Source of the DNA: Sva-07 sp963793335
GTDB lineage: Bacteria > Actinomycetota > Acidimicrobiia > Acidimicrobiales > Ilumatobacteraceae
Reading direction: 5' to 3'
DNA length: 64,000 nt
Assembly (NCBI GenBank): GCA_963793335.1
Contig: CAWBZS010000001.1
Location: 868,001 to 932,000, forward strand
Shown: piece after piece, positions 51,735 through 60,974 of the stretch
How positions within the stretch are numbered: the stretch's first letter is position 1
Layout: each line of letters begins with the position of its first letter
Program-made: the position numbers and the translations under genes
Notes under the pieces: model-generated
What the model was told of the DNA's origin: nothing
The model's database searches: none
The model's input: only the letters and a program-made list of their open reading frames with translations

Positions 51735-52835
51735 ATGGATGACGTTGCCGGATCACTCGACGACGCCTTTCTCGACGCTGCGAACGGCCGTCGGGGACAC
51801 CGCACTCCGGTGTGGTTCATGCGCCAGGCGGGCCGTTCGCTTCCCGAGTACCGGGCCGTACGTGGAGCCGGGTCGATTCTCGACGCGATCAAGCAACCGG
51901 AACTGGCGGCCGAGATCACACTGCAACCCGTGCGCCGCTACGGCGTCGATGCCGCGGTGCTGTACAGCGACATCGTGGTTGCGCCCCATGCGGTCGGCTT
52001 CGGTGTCGACGTGGCACCTGGTACCGGACCGGTGGCGGAGCGCCCGTTGCGCTCGCGCGCAGACGTCGACCGCCTCCGGCCGCTGGAACTCGACGACATC
52101 ACGTACGTGATCGACACGGTCGATCTGCTCGTCGACGAACTCGACGTGCCGCTGCTGGCGTTCGCCGGGGCACCGTTCACCGTGGCCAGCTATCTCATCG
52201 AGGGACGCCCCAGCAAGGACTACCGCCACACCAAGGCGCTCATCCACACCGACGAGCCGCTCTGGCACGACGTGATGGAACGCCTCGCCGAGTCGGCGAT
52301 CACCTTCATCGACGCCCAGCTCAGCCACGGTGCCCGTGCGTTCCAGCTGTTCGACTCGTGGGCCGGGTCGCTCAGCCGCCGCGACTACGACCGGTACGTG
52401 CTGCCGCACTCTCGCCACGTGTTCCGCGAGCTGCGTCGCCGCCACCCCGATGCGCCAGCGGTCCATTTCGGGATCGGCTGCGACCACCTGCTCGCCTCGA
52501 TGCTCGACGCCGGGCCGACGGTGATGGGACTCGATTGGCGCACACCGATCGGCGATGCCCGTCGACGACTCGGCGACGACCTCGTCGTCCAGGGCAACCT
52601 CGACCCAGCACTGGTCCTCGCCGGCACCCAAGCCGCACTCGCTGGGACCCGCCAGGTGCTGCGCGACAACGAACTCGGCGACGGTTCCGCCCACCCCGGC
52701 CACATCTTCAACCTCGGCCACGGCGTCCAACCCGACACCGACCCCGGCGTCCTGCAGGCCGTGGTCGATCTCGTCCACGAGCTCACCCGAACCACCTCCT
52801 CCGAAGCGGCCAACGAAAGCAGCACCTCCCCATGA
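51735..52835 (+). CDS. hemE: Uroporphyrinogen decarboxylase
   Basis: HemE removes four carboxyl groups from uroporphyrinogen III to give coproporphyrinogen III. The 366-residue protein has the N-terminal signature RTPVWFMRQAGRSLPEYRAVR. It also has DAAVLYSDIVVAPHAVGFGVDVAPGTGP, FAGAPFTVASYLIEG and FQLFDSWAGSLSRRDYDRYVLPH, and ends with HPGHIFNLGHGVQPDTDP. Length is typical. Its stop overlaps hemH by four bases. It starts at ATG 51735, divergent to helD. Confidence 0.97.
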   Translation: MDDVAGSLDDAFLDAANGRRGHRTPVWFMRQAGRSLPEYRAVRGAGSILDAIKQPELAAEITLQPVRRYGVDAAVLYSDIVVAPHAVGFGVDVAPGTGPVAERPLRSRADVDRLRPLELDDITYVIDTVDLLVDELDVPLLAFAGAPFTVASYLIEGRPSKDYRHTKALIHTDEPLWHDVMERLAESAITFIDAQLSHGARAFQLFDSWAGSLSRRDYDRYVLPHSRHVFRELRRRHPDAPAVHFGIGCDHLLASMLDAGPTVMGLDWRTPIGDARRRLGDDLVVQGNLDPALVLAGTQAALAGTRQVLRDNELGDGSAHPGHIFNLGHGVQPDTDPGVLQAVVDLVHELTRTTSSEAANESSTSP

Positions 52836-53830
52836 GCGACACCCACCCTGCAACCGACACGGCAACCGACACGGCGGCTGGAGCCCCCGTGGCCGTGGTC
52901 CTGATGGCCTACGGGACCCCACGGACACCGGAGGAGATCGAGCCGTACTACACCGACATCCGCCGCGGCCGGCCGCCGACTCCCGAAGCGCTCGCCGATC
53001 TGGTTGCTCGGTACGCCGCCATCGGCGGGGTGTCGCCGCTCGCACAGCTCACCGAGGCGCAGCGCGACGCACTGCAGGCAGCACTCGACGTCGCGGAGCC
53101 CGGCAGATTCCAGGTGACGCTCGGCCTCAAGCATGCCGAGCCGAAGGTCGAAGTTGCCGCGAAGGCCGCAGCGGAGACCGGGGTGGGCAGCGTGATCGGC
53201 CTCGTGCTGGCTCCCCACTACTCGTCGTACTCGATCGGCCAGTACCTCGACCGCACCCGTGCCGGCGTGGCCGAGTCCGGAATCGAGATCCCCGTCGCCG
53301 GAATCGACAGCTGGGCCACCGAGCCCGCGTTCGTCGAGTTCCTGGCCAATGACCTCGGCGCCCGGGTGCGAGCGATGCGCGAACGCACCGGTGGGACGGT
53401 GCGGGTGCTGTTCACCGCCCACTCGCTGCCGCAGCGGATCATCGACGACGGCGACCCGTACCCCGAGCAACTGCGTTCCACCGCCGAGGCGGTCGCCGAA
53501 CGAGTCGGGCTGGTCGAAGGCGACGACTGGCAGATCGCGTGGCAGTCGGCTGGCCGCACCCCTGAGCCATGGATCGGCCCCGACATCCTCGAAGTCATCG
53601 ACGAACTCGGTGCCGAGCGAGCGAGCGGCGACGAGGGCGCGGTCTCCGGGGTCATCGTGAGTGCGTGCGGATTCGTGGCAGACCACTTGGAGGTCCTGTT
53701 CGATCTCGACATCGAGGCATCGGATCGTGCAGCAGCCCTCGGGCTCGACTTCGACCGGACCGCCTGTGTCAACGACGATCACGCAGTGATGGCAGCGCTC
53801 GCCGACCGGGTGCGCGCGATCGCTCAGTGA
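52832..53830 (+). CDS. hemH: Ferrochelatase (coproporphyrin type)
   Basis: The 332-residue protein inserts Fe(II) into a porphyrin. Conserved parts are VAVVLMAYGTPRTPEEIEPYYTDIRRGRPPTPE, SPLAQLTEAQRDALQAAL, VLAPHYSSYSIGQYLDR, VLFTAHSLPQRIIDDGDPYPEQL (catalytic His) and WQSAGRTPEPWIGPDILEVI. In Actinobacteria this enzyme works on coproporphyrin III, and the neighbouring hemY oxidase fits the coproporphyrin-dependent route. ATG 52832 lies in an ATGA overlap with hemE. Confidence 0.95.
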   Translation: MSDTHPATDTATDTAAGAPVAVVLMAYGTPRTPEEIEPYYTDIRRGRPPTPEALADLVARYAAIGGVSPLAQLTEAQRDALQAALDVAEPGRFQVTLGLKHAEPKVEVAAKAAAETGVGSVIGLVLAPHYSSYSIGQYLDRTRAGVAESGIEIPVAGIDSWATEPAFVEFLANDLGARVRAMRERTGGTVRVLFTAHSLPQRIIDDGDPYPEQLRSTAEAVAERVGLVEGDDWQIAWQSAGRTPEPWIGPDILEVIDELGAERASGDEGAVSGVIVSACGFVADHLEVLFDLDIEASDRAAALGLDFDRTACVNDDHAVMAALADRVRAIAQ

Positions 53831-53837
53831 GGCCGCA

Positions 53838-55223
53838 ATGAACGACATCGCCGTTGTCGGGGCAGGGATCAGCGGGCTGGCGACCGCACTGGAGCTCGCC
53901 GAGACACCGGGTGTGCAGGTGACGGTGTTCGAGTCGGCCGAACACGTCGGTGGCAAGATCGCTTCGTCGAGCTTCGCGGGCGTCGAACACGTCGACGAAG
54001 GGGCGGACGCCTTCCTCGCTCGCGTCCCCGAGGCCGTTGCACTTGCCCGACGAGTGGGACTCGGTGACGATCTGGTCTCGCCCGAAGCGGTCGGTGCCGC
54101 CGTCTGGCACGACGGCCTGCATCCCATCCCCGAGGGCTTGATGCTCGGGCTGCCAGGACGAGTCATGCCGCTGGCCACGACGGGGCTGCTGTCGTGGCGG
54201 GGCAAGGCTCGCGCTGCGATCGAACCGTTGCTGCCGCGCACCTCGACGGCGTCCGACTCGATCGGCGACTTCGTCCGCGCCCGGTTCGGCGACGAGGTCC
54301 ACGAACGGCTCGTCGATTCGCTCGTGGGCAGCATCTACGCAGCGGACACCGATCGGTTCAGCCTCGCCGAAGTGCCGCAGCTGGCGGCCTTGGCCACCGG
54401 AAATCGCAGCGTGCTGCTTGCCGCCCGTCGTCAGCGACGCACACAGGCCGGCACAGCGACCGCCGGGTCGAGCCCGATCTTTGCCACCCCGCGGTCCGGC
54501 ATCGGTGCCCTCGCCACCGCAACGGCTGGCGCCGTCGAGGCAGCAGGCGGCACCATCATCACGTCGGCCCCCATCACGACCCTCACACCGACCCCAGCGG
54601 GTCGCTGGTCGATCGACGACCGCGCCTTCGATGCCGTCGTGCTGGCCACCCCGGCAGCGACAGCAGCCACCCTCATCGAACCGGTGGCACCCGACGCATC
54701 CCGGCTGCTGCACGACGCCGAGACGGCAGACGTCATCATGGTCACGCTCCACGTGAGCCCCGAGCAGTGGCCCGACCGCCTGCGCGGGATGAGTGGATAC
54801 CTCGTGCCAAAGCCCGATCAGCGATGGGTGACCGCGGCGTCGTTCGGTTCTCAGAAGTGGGCCCATTGGCGACCTCCTTCGGGTGGCGAGATCCTGCGCG
54901 TCTCGCTGGGACGCGACGGTTTGGAGGTGATGCACCTCGACGACGCCCAGGTGCTCGACGCCGTCCTCGACGATCTCGAGCACCATCTCGGCGTGAGGTT
55001 CACCCCGCTCGAGTCCCGTATCACGAGGTGGCCGAACGCCTTTGCGCAGTACCGACCCCACCATGCGGCGTGGGTCGATCGGGTGGAGGCCGCGCTTCCC
55101 GACGGCGTCTACGTGGTCGGCGCCGGCTACCGGGGGATCGGTATCCCAGCCTGTGTGCGAGCTGCGCTCGCCGTTGCCGGCCGCGCGGGCACGCACGAAC
55201 GAGTTCTGCCAGACTTGTCGTGA
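53838..55223 (+). CDS. hemY: Coproporphyrinogen/protoporphyrinogen oxidase HemY (CgoX)
   Basis: This is a 461-residue FAD enzyme. The N-terminal dinucleotide-binding motif is IAVVGAGISGLATALELAE, followed by VTVFESAEHVGGKIASSSFAGVEHVDEGADAFLAR. The substrate domain has SLVGSIYAADTDRFSLAEVPQ, and the C-terminus shows VYVVGAGYRGIGIPACVRAALAVAG, closing the FAD site. In Gram-positive bacteria it oxidises coproporphyrinogen III to coproporphyrin III before iron insertion. The gene follows hemH by seven bases and overlaps the next start by one base. Confidence 0.95.
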   Translation: MNDIAVVGAGISGLATALELAETPGVQVTVFESAEHVGGKIASSSFAGVEHVDEGADAFLARVPEAVALARRVGLGDDLVSPEAVGAAVWHDGLHPIPEGLMLGLPGRVMPLATTGLLSWRGKARAAIEPLLPRTSTASDSIGDFVRARFGDEVHERLVDSLVGSIYAADTDRFSLAEVPQLAALATGNRSVLLAARRQRRTQAGTATAGSSPIFATPRSGIGALATATAGAVEAAGGTIITSAPITTLTPTPAGRWSIDDRAFDAVVLATPAATAATLIEPVAPDASRLLHDAETADVIMVTLHVSPEQWPDRLRGMSGYLVPKPDQRWVTAASFGSQKWAHWRPPSGGEILRVSLGRDGLEVMHLDDAQVLDAVLDDLEHHLGVRFTPLESRITRWPNAFAQYRPHHAAWVDRVEAALPDGVYVVGAGYRGIGIPACVRAALAVAGRAGTHERVLPDLS

Positions 55224-55933
55224 TGATGTCCGCCGCCGACACCCCTGCCGTACGGCCGCGCCGTCGGCGTGTCGCCGTGCCCGTGATCGCCGGACTCTTG
55301 GCGACCATCGGGCTCGGAGCGTTGTTCGTCGTCGATGTCGGCGAATCGCCCGAGACCCTTGCGTCGTTCAACGACGCATCGGCAACGACGCTCGCTCCCA
55401 CGACCTCCACGACCAGCTCGACCACGAGCACCACCACGACCACTACGACCACCACCACGACGACGACGACCACCACGACGACCCTGCCTCGACAGGCCGG
55501 CCTCCCCGTCGCCCCACCACTCGACGCTCGCGGGCCGGAGAACAACCCGCTGCTCGGCCGGATCGCCATTCCCAAGGTCGGCCTCGACGCCGAACTCCAC
55601 GATGGCATCCGACTGACCACCCTCGACCGAGGCCCCGGACACTGGCCTGGCTCGGCGATGCCAGGCGAGATCGGCAACGTCGTGATCGCTGGCCACCGAA
55701 CCAGCCACGGGGCCGAGTTCCGTCATCTCGATGCCCTGGTGCCGGGCGACGAGGTGCAGTTCAGTACCGCTGACGGTGACTTCAGCTACGTGGTCACCGG
55801 GACCCAGATCGTCACGCCCGATTCGCTGTGGATCGTCGACCCGACCGACACGCCGACCGCCACGCTGTTCGCCTGCCATCCCCTCGGCTCGACAGCAGAG
55901 CGAATCGTCGTCAGCCTGGCCTTGGCGAGTTGA
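55223..55933 (+). CDS. Class E sortase with poly-threonine linker
   Basis: The 236-residue protein has one N-terminal membrane helix (VAVPVIAGLLATIGLGALFVVDV) and a Ser/Thr linker with 18 consecutive Thr (residues 70-87). The sortase domain follows: IAIPKVGLDAELHDG, VVIAGHRTSHGAEFRHLD with catalytic His 158, TATLFACHPLGST with catalytic Cys 218 and ERIVVSLAL with Arg 227. It lacks the C-terminal helices of sortase 1. It overlaps hemY by one base and lnt by four bases. ATG 55226 is an alternative start. Confidence 0.92.
   Translation: MMSAADTPAVRPRRRRVAVPVIAGLLATIGLGALFVVDVGESPETLASFNDASATTLAPTTSTTSSTTSTTTTTTTTTTTTTTTTTTLPRQAGLPVAPPLDARGPENNPLLGRIAIPKVGLDAELHDGIRLTTLDRGPGHWPGSAMPGEIGNVVIAGHRTSHGAEFRHLDALVPGDEVQFSTADGDFSYVVTGTQIVTPDSLWIVDPTDTPTATLFACHPLGSTAERIVVSLALAS
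55430..55483 (+). repeat. ACN trinucleotide run encoding poly-threonine
   Basis: This run of 18 Thr codons (mixed ACC, ACG and one ACT) lies in the sortase linker. The mixed codons reduce slippage, so it is probably a selected spacer rather than a simple microsatellite. Its length may vary between strains. Confidence 0.8.
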
Positions 55934-57456
55934 GCTCCGACACGTCCGGGCGCTCGGCGACCCTCGAACGTGGGGCGCGCCTGCTCGACCGGGCGGCGCG
56001 CCCTGCCCTGGCGCTCGGCGGGGGAACCCTGGTGGCGTTGGCGATGCCGCCATGGGGCTTCTGGCCGCTGGCGTTCGTCGGCGTTGCACTGTTCGAGGTG
56101 GCACTCGGCACGTCACCGACACGCCGCTCCCGCTTCCTCCTGGGGCTGGCGTTCGGCAGTGGCTGGATGTACCTCGGCATGGGTTGGATGGTCCAGCTCA
56201 CCGCGCCCGGCTACGTCGTCGCCGGCTTCGTGTTCGCGGTGTTCCACGCCGTCGCAGCGCTCGTCTCCCCGACCGGACCATGGCGCGTGATCGGCCGACC
56301 GGCTGCGCACGCCCTCGCCGAGGCGGTCCGGTTCTCCTTCCCGTTCGGCGGTATCCCGCTGGCCACACTGGGCATGTCACAAGTCGGGAGCCCGTTGGTC
56401 GGTGTGGTGCGCGTTGGCGGCGTGATCCTGTTGACCTGGCTGGTGTTGCAGATCGGATTCGCAGCAGCTGGCCTGATCAGAGAGCGCGAGCCGCAGAACC
56501 TCGCCGCGCTCGCGGCCGCCGTGCTCGTGGTGCTGGCCAGCGTGGTGGCGCCTCGCGGGTCGAACACGGGCGAGACGCTCGAGGTGGCGGCGGTCCAGGG
56601 AGGCGGCGAGCAGGGGACGAGCGCGCTCGACGTACCGCCCAGCCTGGTCACCGAGCGCCACCTCGACGCCACGAGATCGATCCCCGACGACGCCGACCTC
56701 GATCTCGTGTTGTGGCCCGAGAACACCGTCAGAGCCGAGGTGTTCGATGGCTCCGACGTGTATCTCGCCATCGCTGCCGAGGCCGCCAGGCTCGACACGC
56801 CCATCGCGGTCGGTGTCACCGAAGCGCCACGCATCAACTCGCAGATCGTCGTCGGCCCGGACGGCGCCATCGTCGACCAGTACGTCAAGGTCAGGCGGGT
56901 GCCGTTCGGCGAGTACGTGCCGCTTCGCGGACTGCTCGAAGCACTCGGTGCGCCGATCGACCAGGTGGGCCGCGACGCCAACGCCGGTACCGGGCCTGCG
57001 TACCTCGACCTGCCCGACGGCACCCGGTTGGCGGTGGTGATCTCGTGGGAGGTGTTCTTCGCAGGTCGGGCACGCGAGGGCGTGAAGGCGGGCGGCGAAG
57101 CAATTCTCAACCCAACCAATGGGGCGAGCTACACGGGAACGATCGTGCAGACACAGCAGGTCGCGTCGAGTCGGCTCCGAGCGCTCGAGACCGGAAGGTG
57201 GGTGGTCCAGGCGGCACCGACCGGGTTCACCGCGATCGTCGATGCCGACGGCAACGTGCTGCAACGCACGTCGGTGAGCGAGCGCAATGTCCTCTACGAC
57301 CGCGTCGAGTTGCGCGACGGCCTCACCTGGTACGTCCGCCTCGGCGAGCGTCCGTTCATCGTGGCGCTCGTCGTGCTGCTGCTGGCGTCTCGCTGGCTGG
57401 CCCGTCGCGACCGCACCGGGACCGCGGCGAGCGTCAGAGCTCCAACATCAGCGTGA
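55930..57456 (+). CDS. lnt: Apolipoprotein N-acyltransferase-like protein with Ser at the catalytic Cys position
   Basis: The 508-residue protein has an N-terminal multi-helix membrane part (GGGTLVALAMPPWGFWPLAFVGVALFE and more) and a nitrilase-like domain. Of the catalytic triad, Glu264 (LVLWPENTVRAE) and Lys320 (YVKVRRVPFGEYVPLR) are in place, but the position that should be Cys (IC[YF]E in Lnt) is Ser372 (VVISWEVFF). TTG 55930 overlaps the sortase stop (TTGA). Lnt normally adds the third acyl chain to lipoproteins; with Ser here, activity is uncertain. Other domain features (LNPTNGASYTGTIVQTQQVASSRLRALETGRWVVQAAPTG) are conserved. Its end overlaps dtd by 23 bases. Confidence 0.88.
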   Translation: MSSDTSGRSATLERGARLLDRAARPALALGGGTLVALAMPPWGFWPLAFVGVALFEVALGTSPTRRSRFLLGLAFGSGWMYLGMGWMVQLTAPGYVVAGFVFAVFHAVAALVSPTGPWRVIGRPAAHALAEAVRFSFPFGGIPLATLGMSQVGSPLVGVVRVGGVILLTWLVLQIGFAAAGLIREREPQNLAALAAAVLVVLASVVAPRGSNTGETLEVAAVQGGGEQGTSALDVPPSLVTERHLDATRSIPDDADLDLVLWPENTVRAEVFDGSDVYLAIAAEAARLDTPIAVGVTEAPRINSQIVVGPDGAIVDQYVKVRRVPFGEYVPLRGLLEALGAPIDQVGRDANAGTGPAYLDLPDGTRLAVVISWEVFFAGRAREGVKAGGEAILNPTNGASYTGTIVQTQQVASSRLRALETGRWVVQAAPTGFTAIVDADGNVLQRTSVSERNVLYDRVELRDGLTWYVRLGERPFIVALVVLLLASRWLARRDRTGTAASVRAPTSA

Positions 57457-57889
57457 CCGGGCCGTCGTTGACCAGGTCGACGCGCATGTCGGTACGGAAC
57501 CGGCCCGACTCCACCACGGCGCCGAACGAGCGCAACTGCTCGACGACGCGCTCGACCAATGGCTCAGCGACCTCGGGACGCGCCGCGGCGATCCAGCTCG
57601 GTCGGCGGCCTCGTGCCGTGTCGCCGTACAGCGTGAACTGACTCACCACGAGCAGCGCGCCACCGACGTCGGCAACGGAGCGGTTCATCACGCCGACATC
57701 GTCGTCGAAGATGCGAAGCCCCCACAGCTTGTCGGCGAGCTTGTCGGCGCCAGCGGTGGTGTCGTCATGGGTGACGCCGACGAGCACACAGAGGCCCACA
57801 CCGATCGATCCTGCCACCTCCCAGTCGTCGTCAGCCGATGGTCGCGACGTCACGCTGGCGGAGATGACACGTTGCACGAGGGCTCGCAT
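57434..57889 (-). CDS. dtd: D-aminoacyl-tRNA deacylase
   Basis: The 151-residue protein has the Dtd landmarks MRALVQRVISASVT, GVGLCVLVGVTHDDT, the catalytic SQFTLYGDTARGRRPSW and the cross-subunit NDGPVTLMLEL (Gly-cis-Pro motif). It removes D-amino acids from mischarged tRNAs. The length is normal. It converges on lnt and overlaps its 3' end by 23 bases. The start ATG 57889 lies 17 bases from the next gene's start on the other strand. Confidence 0.96.
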   Translation of the reverse strand: MRALVQRVISASVTSRPSADDDWEVAGSIGVGLCVLVGVTHDDTTAGADKLADKLWGLRIFDDDVGVMNRSVADVGGALLVVSQFTLYGDTARGRRPSWIAAARPEVAEPLVERVVEQLRSFGAVVESGRFRTDMRVDLVNDGPVTLMLEL

Positions 57890-57906
57890 CGGTGCAGTAT
57901 CGCCGG

Positions 57907-58722
57907 ATGGGCGACACCGAACCGATCCTGACGCTGCGATCCGGCGAGGCGGAGACGACGGTCCATCCCGCAGCGGGAGCGCGACTGGGGCAGGTCACCG
58001 TTGCCGGTCAGTCGCTGTTGATCGACGTCCCCGCGACCGACGAGCGCACGGCGACGTCGTGGGGTTCGTTCCCGATGGTGCCGTGGGCGGGACGCATCGC
58101 ACGGGGGAGGTTCGAGTTCGAGGGCGTCGACCACCAGCTCGTGCTCAACCATCGCGACGGGACCGACGCCAGCCCCGAACGGGCCCACGCGATCCATGGC
58201 CTCGGGTTCGAGCGTGCGTGGGAGGTGCTCGACGTGGGCCCAACAGCCTGCACGACTCGCTACGTCTTCGACTGGGAGTTCGGCGGGTTCTGCACGCAGA
58301 CCGTGGCGCTGTTCGACGACCGAGTGGTGAGCACGCTGCACGTGGAGGCGACGGCGGGGGCGTTTCCCGCCGAGGTCGGCTGGCACCCATGGTTCCGCAC
58401 ACCCGATCGCCTCGACTTCGCTCCGACGGCCATGTACGAACGTGACGCCGTCGGCATCCCGACGGGTTCGCTCGTGGACGTGTCGACTGGCCCCTGGGAC
58501 GACTGCTTCATCAACACCGAGCCGGTCGTGATGCACTACGACCGGGCAGTCGCTCCGACCGTCACGGTGACATCGGGTTGCGATCACTGGGTGGTGTTCG
58601 ACCACTTCGACGACGCCACCTGCGTCGAGCCGCAGTCGGGCCCGCCCGACGCCTTCAACCTCAGCCCTCACGTGGTCGCTCCCGGGGCTGACCTCGTCGG
58701 CACGATGACGATCGCCTGGTGA
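57907..58722 (+). CDS. Aldose 1-epimerase-like protein
   Basis: The 271-residue galactose mutarotase-like protein has TVHPAAGARLGQVTVAGQSLLID at the N-terminus and FPMVPWAGRIARGRFEFEGVDHQL. AHAIHGLGFERAWEV holds a likely active-site His, and FPAEVGWHPWF the second. The catalytic Glu region near the C-terminus (CVEPQSGPPDAFN) also fits. The sugar is not known. ATG 57907 is chosen; GTG 57892 is possible. Confidence 0.88.
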   Translation: MGDTEPILTLRSGEAETTVHPAAGARLGQVTVAGQSLLIDVPATDERTATSWGSFPMVPWAGRIARGRFEFEGVDHQLVLNHRDGTDASPERAHAIHGLGFERAWEVLDVGPTACTTRYVFDWEFGGFCTQTVALFDDRVVSTLHVEATAGAFPAEVGWHPWFRTPDRLDFAPTAMYERDAVGIPTGSLVDVSTGPWDDCFINTEPVVMHYDRAVAPTVTVTSGCDHWVVFDHFDDATCVEPQSGPPDAFNLSPHVVAPGADLVGTMTIAW

Positions 58723-58772
58723 CGCGACACGACGCGTTCGTCCCCTCCCGTTGCAGCTGACACGATCTCGAC

Positions 58773-59699
58773 GTGGACATCGAGACAGCGATCACAACAT
58801 GGAAGCAGCACGGGTTCGTCGTGCTTCCCGGGTATCTGTCCGGCGACGAGCTGGCTGCTGCAGGCGACGATCTCGAGGTGATGTTCCCGACGGCGTCGGA
58901 CTTCCACGGCGACGTCGACCCCGAACGCAACCAGCGGTTCCGAGACGAGTTCGCGGGCATCGACAACTTTCCGTTCGACAGCACCGAGTTGAGTTGTCTG
59001 AGCGTGCATCCAAAGGTGGTGTCGCTCGCCCGCGCATTGCTCGAGGTGGACGACCTCCGGGTGTACTCGATCGAGGCCTGGGCCAAGTACACGGGTGCGG
59101 CCGACTACGAGCAGCCGTTCCACCGCGACTACCTCAACCACTCGCTGCTCGTCCCCAGTGGCGACCCTCGCTTCGAGCAGCTCGAGATGTTCATCTACCT
59201 CAGCGACGTGCCCGACGGCCTTGGAGCGACCAGCCTCGTCTCGACAACCCGAACCGCCGAACTGCCGGCACTGCCGAACTGGTACCCCGCCACCGGCGGG
59301 GAGGCAGACCCCGAACACCCCACCTGGGCTGCGACCGAAGGGTCGCCCGAGCTCTACGAGTCAGAACACGTCGCGGCCGGGCCCGCCGGCACGATCATCG
59401 CCTACACGACCTCGACGTTTCATCGCGGACGCCAACTCACCGAACCGGAGGGCGCCCGCTACACCATCCATGTCAACTTCCGCTCCGCGGCCGCCGACTG
59501 GGCCGGACGACGATCGTGGGTCGACGCCTCGCTCACCGACAACTGGCAGCGTTTCGTGAGCTGTGCCTCGCCCGACCAGTTGCGTCTGTTCGGGTTTCCA
59601 CCGCCAGGGCACCCCTATTGGACCGACCGCACGCTGGCGGGCGTCGCGCAGCGCTATCCGGGCCTCGACCTCCGTCCGTGGCGCCGCCAACTGCGCTAG
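58773..59699 (+). CDS. Phytanoyl-CoA dioxygenase family protein
   Basis: This is a 308-residue 2-oxoglutarate/Fe(II) enzyme of the PhyH family. It begins with the typical AITTWKQHGFVVLPGYLSGDELAAAGDDLE. The iron-binding HxD is in QPFHRDYLNHSLL, and the distal His in TSTFHRGRQLTEPEGARYTIHVNF. Substrates in bacteria are diverse (lipids, osmolytes, secondary metabolites). It converges on the MFS transporter gene. The substrate is unknown. Confidence 0.88.
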   Translation: MDIETAITTWKQHGFVVLPGYLSGDELAAAGDDLEVMFPTASDFHGDVDPERNQRFRDEFAGIDNFPFDSTELSCLSVHPKVVSLARALLEVDDLRVYSIEAWAKYTGAADYEQPFHRDYLNHSLLVPSGDPRFEQLEMFIYLSDVPDGLGATSLVSTTRTAELPALPNWYPATGGEADPEHPTWAATEGSPELYESEHVAAGPAGTIIAYTTSTFHRGRQLTEPEGARYTIHVNFRSAAADWAGRRSWVDASLTDNWQRFVSCASPDQLRLFGFPPPGHPYWTDRTLAGVAQRYPGLDLRPWRRQLR

Positions 59700-59707
59700 C
59701 CGCGGTG

Positions 59708-60946
59708 TCAGTCGAGCGACGGATCGGCAGGCGGCATGTGGCGGGTCGCGGTGATGATCACGGCGACGGGGACCACCGCGAACGCTCCGGCGATCGCATA
59801 GGTCGGACGAATTCCCACGGCGGTCGCGAGGACGCCACCGAGGATGGCTCCGACGGGAGCACCGGCGAGACCGATCACGCGAAAACTGGCGACGACCCGG
59901 CCGAGCAACGCGGGCGGGCTGGCAGCCTGCCGGAGACTTTGACCGGCGACGTTGAACACCACCACCGCTGACATCGCAACGAAGAACAACACTGCGAGCA
60001 TCACGATGTTGACGACCAACGCCATGCTCGCCGACGTCGCGCCCACGATCACGGTGGTCGCGACGATCGTTGTGCGTCGCCCGATGCGCTTGACGATCCT
60101 GCTCGATGACAGTGCCCCGAGGAACCCGCCGACGGCCGCCACACCCAGCATGATCCCGTAGCCCGTCTCGGTTCCGTCGAGTTCGTCGATCACGAAGATG
60201 ACGAGCACGGCAAACGTCGACGAGAGCACTGCGTTGATCAGACCCACGCCGATGGCAAGCCCACGCAGGAGTGGCGTCGTCCAGACCACATGGAATCCCT
60301 CCACCAGTTCGGCACGAACCGACGACGGCGCGGTCGGTATCGCGCGAGGCGGCTGCAACGGGGTACTCACGAGCGTGAGCAACAGCGCCGACACGATGAA
60401 CGTGGCCGTGTCGAAGGCGAACGGAAGCGCCGTACCGATGACGAACAGCGCGGCGCCGACGGGTGCGCCGACCACCTGGTCGAGCAGCGTCTGCGCCGCC
60501 ACCAGGCGTCCGTTGGCGAGTTCCAGACCGCCCGGGCCAGCGGGTGCGAGGTGCGGGATCGCCGCCTGCGACGACGTGTCGACGATCACCTCACCGGCGC
60601 CCACGATGAAGGTCACCACGTACACGAGTGCCAGTGGTGGCGTGGCGGCAGCGACCCAGATGGCGAGCACACCCACCGCGGACCCCCGCACGATCTGACC
60701 ACCGATCATCAGGCGCCGTCGGTCGAACCGATCGACGATCACGCCCCCAAGTGGCCCGACGATCAACCACGGCAGTCCGATCAGCGCCGTCACCGCGCTG
60801 ATCGCCAGCGCACTGTCGGTCAGCGTCAACGCCAGCAGCGGCAGTGCGGTCAGCCGGATGCCGTCGCCAAGATTCGACAGTGCCGAGGCGGTCCAGAACC
60901 GCCAGAACTCGCCCGACAACCGTGCGGAGTCCGGACGGGCCATCAC
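59708..60946 (-). CDS. MFS transporter, EntS-like group
   Basis: The 412-residue protein has twelve predicted helices. The N-terminus FWRFWTASALSNLGDGIRLTALPLLALTLTDSALAISAVTALIGLPWLIVGPLGGVIVDRFDRRRLMIGG carries the MFS motif A loop (G-x-x-x-D-R-x-x-R-R). The second half repeats it in weaker form (GGFLGALSSSRIVKRIGRRTTIV). It resembles exporters of the MFS_3 group. No substrate clue is nearby. ATG 60946. Confidence 0.9.
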   Translation of the reverse strand: MMARPDSARLSGEFWRFWTASALSNLGDGIRLTALPLLALTLTDSALAISAVTALIGLPWLIVGPLGGVIVDRFDRRRLMIGGQIVRGSAVGVLAIWVAAATPPLALVYVVTFIVGAGEVIVDTSSQAAIPHLAPAGPGGLELANGRLVAAQTLLDQVVGAPVGAALFVIGTALPFAFDTATFIVSALLLTLVSTPLQPPRAIPTAPSSVRAELVEGFHVVWTTPLLRGLAIGVGLINAVLSSTFAVLVIFVIDELDGTETGYGIMLGVAAVGGFLGALSSSRIVKRIGRRTTIVATTVIVGATSASMALVVNIVMLAVLFFVAMSAVVVFNVAGQSLRQAASPPALLGRVVASFRVIGLAGAPVGAILGGVLATAVGIRPTYAIAGAFAVVPVAVIITATRHMPPADPSLD

Positions 60947-60974
60947 GCGAAGCTAGCGGCGCGTCGGACGATGC

